In this document: positions 25,748 through 33,630 of the stretch, one piece after another
Layout: each line of letters starts with the position of its first letter
Numbering within the stretch: position 1 is the first letter of the stretch
Assembly (NCBI GenBank): GCA_964586655.1
Contig: CAZPGY010000001.1
Span: forward strand, 186,001 to 250,000
Source of the DNA: JAJYSO01 sp964586655
GTDB taxonomy: Bacteria; Bacteroidota; Bacteroidia; Flavobacteriales; Flavobacteriaceae
Direction of reading: 5' to 3'
DNA length: 64,000 bases
The notes under the pieces: model-generated
Told to the model about the DNA's origin: nothing
The model's input: the letters and a program-made list of their open reading frames with translations, nothing else
Databases searched by the model: none
Position numbers and translations under genes: made by a program

Positions 25748-26905
25748 ATGAATATTTTTGATTCTCAATTTATTAGAGCATTATTTAGAGAGTACTATAT
25801 GCTGTTTACGCTTTCGGTGGGAATAGGGACTTTTCTGGTGACCTATTATCTCATTCCAAAAGTGCTATGGATTGTGCGGGAAAAAGATTTATACAAACCG
25901 GTTATACAGCGAAGTGCTCATTCCAATGCAACCCCTACTTTGGGGGGAGTAGCCTTTTTTACGACCTTTGTACTGGTTGTTTCCATGCTTCAAAGTTTTT
26001 ATGTATTGCCCACCGGGAACCATCTTATTGCCGCGGTGACTTTAATGTTTATGGTGGGATTAAAGGACGATTTGGTGGTTTCTACGGCAAAGGTAAAACT
26101 AATCGGACAGCTGTTGGCGGCCGCCTTTATTGTGTTTTCACCTGAGATGCAACTTACTTCCTTATATGGTTTTATGGGGATTCACGAGATACCCGCAGCA
26201 ATAGGATATCTGCTCTCCGCGTTTATTGTCATTGCGCTGGTCAATGCTTACAATCTCATCGACGGAATAAACGGATTGGCTGCTATTATTGGAATAGTGG
26301 TCAGCACGGCTTATGGAATTGGATTTTACCTGATTGGTGCCCCCTTTTTTACGCTGATTTGTGTAGTGGTTATAGGAATTTTATTGGCTTATCTGCCTTT
26401 TAATTTCTCCCGAGGACGGAAAAGGATATTTATGGGAGACTCCGGTTCCCTGATGATTGGATTGGTTTTGGGTTTTCTTACCATAAAAATGTTGAGCCTG
26501 CCGGTTAACATCCCGTGGATTGATCCCGGAAATGAACCTGCCCATCGGATTTTAATGGTTTTGGCCGTTTTGTTTATCCCCACTTTCGATACCGCCCGGG
26601 TAATCCTTATTCGATTGTGGAAAAGACAAAGCCCCTTTGAAGCCGATGCCAATCATACCCACCACATTTTACTGGGACTCCGTTTGAGTCACTTAAAATC
26701 GAGCTTGCTGTTGGGGGCGCTCAATGTGCTGGTGATTGTAATTTACAGCCTCATCAGCCCGTTATTGACTACCCTGTGGCTTAGCTTGTCTTTGGTGCTG
26801 ATTTATATTCTTGTCTTTGCGATATGCGAATGGGCCGCAACAAAGGTACTCAAACAAAAGCAAGAAAAATCTACCCGGAATATGAATCCGGCAAAGTCTT
26901 CATAA
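25748..26905 (+). CDS. WecA/TagO-type polyprenyl-phosphate HexNAc-1-phosphate transferase
   Basis: A 385-aa MraY-superfamily membrane enzyme that starts lipid-linked glycan synthesis by moving a HexNAc-1-phosphate from UDP to undecaprenyl phosphate. It has about ten membrane segments, RSAHSNATPTLGG in the first cytoplasmic loop, NAYNLIDGINGLA (catalytic Asp), FMGDSGSLMIG, and the DANHTHHILLG loop of the WecA/TagO branch. Of the two starts, the ATG at 25748 fits the promoter. It probably supplies the first sugar of the exopolysaccharide made by the preceding operon, though it has its own promoter and could serve another glycan. Confidence 0.9.
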   Translation: MNIFDSQFIRALFREYYMLFTLSVGIGTFLVTYYLIPKVLWIVREKDLYKPVIQRSAHSNATPTLGGVAFFTTFVLVVSMLQSFYVLPTGNHLIAAVTLMFMVGLKDDLVVSTAKVKLIGQLLAAAFIVFSPEMQLTSLYGFMGIHEIPAAIGYLLSAFIVIALVNAYNLIDGINGLAAIIGIVVSTAYGIGFYLIGAPFFTLICVVVIGILLAYLPFNFSRGRKRIFMGDSGSLMIGLVLGFLTIKMLSLPVNIPWIDPGNEPAHRILMVLAVLFIPTFDTARVILIRLWKRQSPFEADANHTHHILLGLRLSHLKSSLLLGALNVLVIVIYSLISPLLTTLWLSLSLVLIYILVFAICEWAATKVLKQKQEKSTRNMNPAKSS

Positions 26906-27940
26906 AAGCATCCGCTCATTAATCCGTTCTCGATACAAAATTAAGCGTATTCCGCTACGCTGCATCCCCTTAATTCCACTCGAACTGACGAGGGATTTTA
27001 ATAACATACTGCGTCATCTCGATGCTGAATAAATCCCCAACGATTTGTCATGCTGGACAAACGGAGCCGATAGGCGGAGAGCGATTCAGCATCTCGTGTA
27101 TCAAAGAATGAACGCTAATCTATAACGGGATGAGATTCTGAATAAATTCTTCCTCCGTCAGAATTTTTCAGAATGACAGGAAAAAGGGACAGGTTTGTTC
27201 AGGCAGACAGCTAAGACAGTAGTTTTTCGGCTCCCTTTATTCACATCCGCCGCAGGAGGAGGGGCGGGGCAAAACGAAAAACGGCATCGAAATCAGAATT
27301 TTCCAACACACCCCCCCAACCGAAAGGTCACTGCGCACCCTGCCAATCCCTTCAACACAACCCCCCAATCAAAAGGTCACTGCGCACCCCGTTGCGCAGT
27401 CGGTGCTATTCTTGATTAATTTTGTTGGCGATTTGACTGTTTCCTTGAATCCGTTCTCGATACAAAATTAAAGGGCTTCCGCTGCGCTGCATCCCCTTAA
27501 TTCCACTCGAACTGACGGAAGATTTTTAATAACATACTGCGTCATCTCGAGTGAATTTTTTGCGCAGGCACGAAGCGAAAAATTTGTATCGAGAGACGAT
27601 GTTCACTTACTCAGAGCGTTGTTTCCTTGAACCTGTTCTCGATACAAAATTAAAGGGCTTCCGCTGTGCTACATCCCCTCAATTTCACTCGAACTGACGA
27701 GAGGAATTTTAATAACATACCGCGTCATCTCGAGTGAATTTTTTGCGTAGGCACGAAGCGAAAAATTTGTATCGAGAGGTGATGTTCACTTACTCGGATC
27801 GTTGTTTCCTTAAACCTGTTCTCGATACAAAATTAAAGGGCTTCCGCTGCGCTGCACCCTCTTAACTCCACTCGAACTGACGGGGGATTCTGAATAAACC
27901 TGGTTTATGCATCATAAAAGTGTTTATTAATAATGAATAC
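26906..27940 (+). repeat. Repeat island 6 (R3-R4-R1 tail-R2x2-R3x3)
   Basis: No gene. R3 lies at about 26923-26995, R4 at about 27000-27200, an R1 tail at about 27220-27270, two R2 units starting near 27327 and 27376, then R3 elements at about 27450-27520, 27630-27705 and 27815-27885, separated by R3 hairpins at about 27538-27600 and 27722-27783. All point in the plus direction. It shows the same module order as the other islands and joins the end of one R series to the next. Confidence 0.85.
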
Positions 27941-27941
27941 T

Positions 27942-27973
27942 TTTGTTTGTTACAAATGAAAGCATTATCTTTG
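27942..27973 (+). promoter_or_regulatory. Promoter of the second DUF4143 ATPase gene
   Basis: TTTG (27942-27945), a 20-base spacer and TATCTTTG (27966-27973) give a near-ideal Bacteroidota promoter. A purine-rich AGAGAGG precedes the ATG at 27996. Confidence 0.7.
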
Positions 27974-27995
27974 ATAGACTTAAAAGAGAGGAAAA

Positions 27996-29228
27996 ATGCT
28001 TAGTTTATCGGATTTGGCGGATGTAGTAGCTGCGCAAAGCCGGCGGGTAATGGAGGGCAGTACCTATCCCCGTCTGCTGCTGGAGCAGTTGGAACTGATC
28101 CCTGATTTTGCCTTGATTATTTCGGGAATTCGACGTTGTGGAAAAAGTACGCTCCTCGGGCAACTCATGCAACGGCGAACGGAAACCGCTTTGTTTATCA
28201 ATTTTGATACCCCCAAACTCTATAATTTCGAATTTGCTGATTTTCGTCTTTTGGACGAGCTTATAAAGGCAAAGCCGGAAGTGAAACTCTTGTTTTTTGA
28301 CGAAATACAAGTGGTAGAGCGTTGGGAAATATACGTACGCGGCAAGTTGGATGACGGCTATAAGGTAGTGATTACGGGTTCCAATGCTTCCCTGTTAAGC
28401 AGGGAGTTAGGAACAAAACTAACCGGAAGGCACCTTTCAAAAGAACTCTTTCCCTTTTCCTATCGAGAGTTTTGCGCTTATAAATCACAGGCCGAAGGCG
28501 AGGAATCTTTGTTGAACTATCTTCATGTCGGTGGCTTTCCACAATTTGTACATTTTGAAAATCAAGACATGCTAACTACATTGATTAACGATATTCTTTA
28601 TCGGGATATCACAGTACGGCATGGTATTCGGGATGACAAACCCTTGAAAAACCTGTTGATGTTTGTGGTTGCTAATGTCGGAAATTTGATATCAGCGAAT
28701 AAACTCAGAGCAGTTATTGGAGTAAAAAGTACGGCTACGGTGCAAGAATATTTAACTTTTTTGGAAGACGTATATTTAATCCATTTGGTGCCGAAATTCG
28801 CCTATTCCTATAAAAAACAATTGGTGAATCCCCGCAAGATTTATTTCATCGATAATGGGTTGCAAACCGCTATTAGCCCCTCTTTTACCAAAGATATAGG
28901 ACGTAAATTTGAAAATTTGGTGTTTTGGGAATTCAGGCGCTATCCAGTTGAAATTTATTATTTTAATGAAAATGACTCGGAGTGCGATTTTGTGATTTGT
29001 AAAAACCACCAACCCATCGCATTGATCCAGGTTTGTGCAGAACTGCATGTGGATAATCAACAACGAGAGCAAGAGGGCTTGTGGGAAGCCATGCGTTTTT
29101 TTGACCTGGAAGAGGGCTTTATCATTACGTTGAATCAAGCTGATACGATTGTATCCGGTCATAAAACCATTCACGTCACTCCAATGCACCAGCTCGATTT
29201 AAAAAAAATGATGAGTGCCCCGGAATGA
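27996..29228 (+). CDS. AAA-type ATPase with DUF4143 C-terminal domain (second)
   Basis: The 410-aa protein has Walker A GIRRCGKST (44-52), Walker B LLFFDEIQVV (98-107), TGSNASLLSRELGT and a C-terminal GRKFENLVFWEF...SECDFVI...ALIQVC region that fits DUF4143. The nuclease-like core has D and Q-x-C in place of a full E-x-K. It has the same architecture as the protein at 5755 but shares only moderate similarity, so it is not a recent copy. The role of such ATPases is unknown. It has its own promoter and is bordered by repeats on both sides. Confidence 0.85.
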   Translation: MLSLSDLADVVAAQSRRVMEGSTYPRLLLEQLELIPDFALIISGIRRCGKSTLLGQLMQRRTETALFINFDTPKLYNFEFADFRLLDELIKAKPEVKLLFFDEIQVVERWEIYVRGKLDDGYKVVITGSNASLLSRELGTKLTGRHLSKELFPFSYREFCAYKSQAEGEESLLNYLHVGGFPQFVHFENQDMLTTLINDILYRDITVRHGIRDDKPLKNLLMFVVANVGNLISANKLRAVIGVKSTATVQEYLTFLEDVYLIHLVPKFAYSYKKQLVNPRKIYFIDNGLQTAISPSFTKDIGRKFENLVFWEFRRYPVEIYYFNENDSECDFVICKNHQPIALIQVCAELHVDNQQREQEGLWEAMRFFDLEEGFIITLNQADTIVSGHKTIHVTPMHQLDLKKMMSAPE

Positions 29229-29515
29229 GATTTATCATTCCGAACGTCCTACCCTGAGCGGAAAAGAAGGGATTCAACATTCCTCACCCCAATGATTTGT
29301 CATACAGAACAAACGCAGCCGATAGGCGGAGAGCGATTAGTATCTTTTCAATGCCTCAAATTTCAGTCCTCACCCCCTTTTAGATCTGTCATATAGAGCA
29401 CAGTGAGATCCCGACAATTTCGGGACTGAACTAAGCGGAGGACGAAGCGGCAGGGATTCAGTATCCCGAGCATTGATGAATTGATGGTCCTCTGATACAG
29501 ACCCTTTTTAAATTT
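29229..29515 (+). repeat. Repeat island 7 (R4 variants)
   Basis: No gene. R4-related sequence (GATTTGTCAT, GCCGATAGGCGGAGAGCGAT, GGGACTGAACTAAGCGGAGG, CAGGGATTCAGTATCCCGAG) fills the gap between the two ATPase genes. A version with the same CCCGACAATTTCGGGACTGA insert recurs at about 31220-31290. Confidence 0.75.
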
Positions 29516-29520
29516 AATTT

Positions 29521-29551
29521 TATACCTTTGGGTATAATACTAAATGGTATA
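29521..29551 (+). promoter_or_regulatory. Promoter with palindromic operator before the third ATPase gene
   Basis: TACCTTTG at 29523-29530 fits the -7 motif and lies inside a perfect inverted repeat, TATACC (29521-29526) and GGTATA (29531-29536). A third half-site, GGTATA, lies at 29546-29551 just before the ATG. A regulator binding here would block the promoter. Confidence 0.5.
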
Positions 29552-29553
29552 AA

Positions 29554-30684
29554 ATGAATAAGTCTCCCTTTCAGTATGGTACAACGGTCAGCGCAACTTC
29601 TTTCACTAATAGAGAAGAAGAGCGAAAAAAGCTGTATAATAATTTTAAAAATGGGTTGAACACGACAATTATTTCGCCACGGCGATGGGGTAAATCCAGC
29701 TTAGTGGAAAGTGTGGTTCAAGACTTAGCTCGGGAACCGTCATCGCTTAAAACGGTCTTAATCGATCTTTTTGCGGTGGCCTCTGAAAAAGAATTTTTAG
29801 AGGTGTTTGCGCGAGAGTGTATAAAAGCGAGTGACACGAAATGGGAAAACTGGATACAGCATGCTAAAGACCTCTTTAAACGGGTTGTGCCTAAGTTTAG
29901 TTTGGGTGTAGATCCCGTAACCGATTTTTCGGTGAGTTTTAATTGGGAGGAGTTAAAGGAGGCAAAAGAGGAGATACTTAATTTGCCCGAAAGACTGGCT
30001 GCTAAGAAAAATATTCAGTTTGTCATTTGTTTGGACGAATTTCAAAATTTAGCGTCATTTTCTAATTATGAATCTTTAGAAAAGAAGATGCGCGCCATCT
30101 GGCAACGTCAGAAAAGAGTGACCTATTGTTTGTTCGGAAGCAAACGACATATGATGGAAGATATCTTTAATAATTCATCCAAACCCTTTTATCGTTTTGG
30201 TGAGATTATGATGCTTCCCAAGATTAAAGAAAAAGATTGGACAGATTTTATTACAACCAGTTTTGAAAATACAGGTAAAGAAATTTCAGAATCCCTGGCG
30301 AGGAAAATAGCCCGTACGATGAAAAACCATTCTTGGTATGTGCAACAATTGGCACATTATGTATGGCAAATGACACCAAAGACAACAACAAATAAAATGG
30401 TGGAGGCAGCCCTAAAAGAAGTCATAAATACCAATTCGCCCCTCTATCAAAAGGAAGTTGAAATATTGAGTAAAACCCAATTAAATTTACTTAAAGCGAT
30501 TGCTGATGGAGAAACTAAACTCACCAGTGAGGCGGTAATGAGACGCTATCCTATAGGCACCCCACGAAATATAAGTAAAAACAAAGCCATCCTGAAAGCA
30601 AAAGATATCATAGATGAAATAGGTGATAAGTTTGACTTTTTAGACCCGGCATTTGAGATATGGTTCAAAGCTATGTTTGACTGA
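29554..30684 (+). CDS. AAA-type ATPase (archaeal-type ATPase-like)
   Basis: A 376-aa P-loop ATPase: Walker A SPRRWGKSS (41-49), Walker B VICLDEFQNL (157-166), then YCLFGSKRHMM, and a C-terminal winged-helix-like region starting near QLNLLKAIADGE and ending DPAFEIWFKAMF. This is the arrangement of stand-alone ATPases common in archaea and anaerobic or gliding bacteria, with an N-terminal NRE-E segment typical of the group. Unlike the two neighbours of the same broad type it has no DUF4143 nuclease-like end. Function unknown. The overlapping palindrome at its promoter suggests specific regulation. Confidence 0.85.
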   Translation: MNKSPFQYGTTVSATSFTNREEERKKLYNNFKNGLNTTIISPRRWGKSSLVESVVQDLAREPSSLKTVLIDLFAVASEKEFLEVFARECIKASDTKWENWIQHAKDLFKRVVPKFSLGVDPVTDFSVSFNWEELKEAKEEILNLPERLAAKKNIQFVICLDEFQNLASFSNYESLEKKMRAIWQRQKRVTYCLFGSKRHMMEDIFNNSSKPFYRFGEIMMLPKIKEKDWTDFITTSFENTGKEISESLARKIARTMKNHSWYVQQLAHYVWQMTPKTTTNKMVEAALKEVINTNSPLYQKEVEILSKTQLNLLKAIADGETKLTSEAVMRRYPIGTPRNISKNKAILKAKDIIDEIGDKFDFLDPAFEIWFKAMFD

Positions 30685-31640
30685 AAAGGCGTGTTGCTTA
30701 ACCCTTCACCTATGATTTGTTATGCTGAACACACCCCTCAACCGAAAAGGTCACTGCGCACCCCCAATCCTTTCAACATCGCACCCCCAACCGAAAGGTC
30801 ACTGCGCACCCTGCCAATCCCTTCAACACAACCCCCCCCAACCAAAAAGTCACTGCGCACCCCGTTGCGCAGTCGGTGCTATTTTTGATTAATTTTGTTG
30901 TTTCCTTGAACCTGTTCTCGATACAAAATTAAGGGGCTTCCGCTGTGCTGCACCCCCTTAATTTCACTCGAACTGACGAGAGGAATTTTAATAACATACC
31001 GCGTCATCTCGAGTGAATTTTTTGCGCAGGCACGAAGCGAAAAATTTGTATCGAGAGGTGATGTTCACTTACTTGGATCGTTGTTTCCTCGAATCCGTTC
31101 TCGATACAAAATTAAGCGTATTCCGCTGCGCTGCATCCCCTTAATTTCACTCGAACTGACGGAGGGATTTTGACTGCACATCGCGTCATCTCGATGCTGA
31201 ATAAATCCCCAACGATTTGTCATATAGAGCACAGTGAGATCCCGACAATTTCGGGACTGAACCAAGCGGAGGACGAAGCGGCAGGGATTCAGTATCTCTC
31301 ACGTCCTCCCTGATTTGTCATGCTGAAACAGTCCGCACGATAGGAGGACTGTATTCAGTATCCCATGTTTAAAACTATGAACCCCCTCAATCCCCACCCT
31401 CTTTGATCGACAGTAAGCATCCTACGAAGTTACATCGAAAGCGGGTTGTTACGCTGAACAGGAGATTCTGAATAAATTCTTCCTCCGTCAGAATTTTCCA
31501 GAATGACAGGAAAGAGGGACAGGTTTGTTCAGGCAGGCAAGCTAAGACAGTAATTTCCCGGCTCCCTTTTCTACATCCGCCGCAGGAGGAGGGGCGGGGT
31601 AAAACAAGGGGGCAAAACTTGGCTGAAAAGTTATAAATCA
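30685..31640 (+). repeat. Repeat island 8 (R2x3-R3-R3-R4-R1 tail)
   Basis: No gene. Three R2 units start near 30750, 30798 and 30849 (spacing 48 and 51). R3 elements lie at about 30910-30980 and 31098-31165 with a hairpin at about 31000-31060. R4 runs from about 31185 to 31540, and an R1 tail covers about 31558-31605. All point in the plus direction, up to the 3' end of the minus-strand EnvC-like gene. Confidence 0.85.
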
Positions 31641-31648
31641 CATGACGA

Positions 31649-32869
31649 TTATCGGTTCAAAATCCAATGCATCGGATCCAGGGCTTTGGTGTCCTTATAA
31701 ATAGAAAATCGCAAAATAGGACGACCTGCGGTTACGCTTCTGCCAACTTTTCCAATGATATCGCCGGTGGAGACTTCATCGCCGGTATGCACATAAATTC
31801 TGGCCAAATTGCTGTAGAGGCTAATGTAGTTACCGTGTTGGATATAAATCGCTTTATTGGAATTGGGAACCACCTGTATCTTTAATATTTTCCCTTTAAA
31901 TACAGCGTGCACCGGTTCCATTTTATTGGTGGCGATGCGAATTCCGTTGCTGTGGATGGGGATGGAGGGCACCAGGGGGCTCGGATTGGTGCCAAAGTGT
32001 ATGGTAACATCTCCATATTTTACCGGCCAAGGCAGTTTTCCTTTATTGGAGGCAAAACTGGCAGCCAAGGCTTTGGCTTCCGGGGTGAGTGCGAATTTTG
32101 ATCGAGCACTCGAACCATGTTTTTTATTTTCTCGGGCGATGGCTGCACGAATGGCTGCTTGTATTTTGGCGTCAACCTTAGCGATTTCCTGCTGTAGTTG
32201 GTTGATTTGTTGCTTATATTCACTGCCTTCTGCGGTAATCTTGGCAATAAGGGCTTCTTTTTGTTTCTTATCGGCCTGCAATTGCTTTTTGGTCTCTCGG
32301 TTTTGGGCAATCAGCTTCTTTTTGTCTTCCCGCTGATCGGCCAATTTGAGATTAAGCCTCTGCAGTTCCTTGGCGTGAGCCTTAATCTTTTCCCCTTGTT
32401 CTTCGCGGTATTCGGCATATTGCTCCATATATTTTAATCGCTTGTAGGCCTGTAAAAAGCTTTCGGAAGAAAATAAAAACATCAATCGGCTCTGTTGAGA
32501 CCGACTCCGATAGGTTTGCCGCATCATTTCGGAATAATCTTCTTTTAATTTTTCGAGCTCCTGGCGTAAAGAGGTGATTTTATGCTGATTGTTGTTGATC
32601 TTACGCGTCAGTAAGTTGGCAGCCTGATTATTGGTTCGGATGAGGGCTTCGGTGGCTTCTATGCGTTCTTCCAAGCTTTGGGCCTGACTTAAAATGGATT
32701 GCTTGTGGGCTTTGTTGGAATCCAGCAGCTTATTGATTCTTTGAATTTTTGCGCGAAGTTCCTTTCGTTTTTGCTCTAAGACCTGCCGTTTGTTTTGCGC
32801 ATAGGTGTGTTGCAAAGCAAAAAAGAATGCCAAGATGACCAAGAGATAACGGAAATGGTTTCGCCTCAT
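31649..32869 (-). CDS. EnvC-like murein hydrolase activator (degenerate LytM domain)
   Basis: A 406-aa secreted protein: signal peptide 1-24 (ending TYA), a long coiled coil at about 25-250, and a C-terminal LytM/M23-like domain. The zinc ligands of active M23 peptidases are lost: the H-x3-D site reads IHSNGIRIA with Arg for Asp, and the HxH site reads PILRFSI. It therefore fits the EnvC/NlpD class, which activates cell-separation amidases rather than cutting peptidoglycan itself. It overlaps the DUF4292 gene by 4 bases and is the last gene of a three-gene minus-strand operon. Confidence 0.87.
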   Translation of the reverse strand: MRRNHFRYLLVILAFFFALQHTYAQNKRQVLEQKRKELRAKIQRINKLLDSNKAHKQSILSQAQSLEERIEATEALIRTNNQAANLLTRKINNNQHKITSLRQELEKLKEDYSEMMRQTYRSRSQQSRLMFLFSSESFLQAYKRLKYMEQYAEYREEQGEKIKAHAKELQRLNLKLADQREDKKKLIAQNRETKKQLQADKKQKEALIAKITAEGSEYKQQINQLQQEIAKVDAKIQAAIRAAIARENKKHGSSARSKFALTPEAKALAASFASNKGKLPWPVKYGDVTIHFGTNPSPLVPSIPIHSNGIRIATNKMEPVHAVFKGKILKIQVVPNSNKAIYIQHGNYISLYSNLARIYVHTGDEVSTGDIIGKVGRSVTAGRPILRFSIYKDTKALDPMHWILNR

Positions 32870-33630
32870 AATTCGATTGCTTTATATCCCGAAGGCATCT
32901 GAAACGGGAAACTCAAAGGAACATTAATTTTTAACGATCGATATTCGATGTTTATTTTAGTGGATGCCTTGTTTTTATGCGCTACAATTTTAATCCTTTT
33001 TGGGAAAACAAGCCCCTTTTTTTCCTGATAATCGGGATAAGAAACCTGAAGGTTGCGTTGATGGAGCTCGTCGATAAGTTGTTCGTCCCGTATGCGATAG
33101 TGCTTGGGCGCAATTACAAAAAAGACCTTCATAAAATCAAAATGATGGGAGGCAAACCTATAGCTTCCGTTGGTGAGCTCAAATTGATAATCCTTTTTGT
33201 TCAAGGGATATACCGCCTGTCCCAGCAACAGGTTTTGAAGTTTTTCAAAATCAATCGAAGTGCCCAGCCAATGGCTTAGCAAACGGAAATCGCCATCAAA
33301 AGATTGCCGGTTGATTTTTTCATAAAAACGCACCTTTTCGGGGGTAATCAGCGCCTTGGCGATGGGAAAGAGTCCGGCAATCTTGGCACTTAGCCATATT
33401 TTCTCGTCTTTTTTCATGCGCATACTGACACTAATCGACTGGCGGCTGTGGCCGTCGTCATAAGATATTTGCATCACCGCATATAGGGTTTCAAAATCGG
33501 GCTTGGAGGCTTGGTGACGGGCGATGACCTTTTTAGCCGTAGCCTTGCTCAGCGCCGTTTCAGTTGCCTCTTTACCCGGTCCACACGAGATTAAACTCGC
33601 AATCAGGATAAATAAAAAGCCTTTTTTCAT
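32866..33630 (-). CDS. DUF4292 lipoprotein
   Basis: A 254-aa protein with a lipobox (ASLISC, Cys16). The rest matches the DUF4292 pattern: NVQISYDDG-like YAVMQISYDD near residue 50, KIWLSAKIAGLFPIAKALITP, and a beta-rich C-terminus. DUF4292 resembles LolA/LolB-like beta-barrel folds, so a role in outer-membrane lipoprotein or lipid handling is possible but unproven. It overlaps both neighbours by 4 bases, showing tight coupling with the TPR and EnvC-like genes, a gene order conserved in Flavobacteriia. Confidence 0.82.
   Translation of the reverse strand: MKKGFLFILIASLISCGPGKEATETALSKATAKKVIARHQASKPDFETLYAVMQISYDDGHSRQSISVSMRMKKDEKIWLSAKIAGLFPIAKALITPEKVRFYEKINRQSFDGDFRLLSHWLGTSIDFEKLQNLLLGQAVYPLNKKDYQFELTNGSYRFASHHFDFMKVFFVIAPKHYRIRDEQLIDELHQRNLQVSYPDYQEKKGLVFPKRIKIVAHKNKASTKINIEYRSLKINVPLSFPFQMPSGYKAIEL

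Noticed and set aside
25721..26905. TTG start at 25721 for the WecA-like gene
   Set aside because: It lies within the TATCTTTG promoter motif; the ATG at 25748 is the better start.
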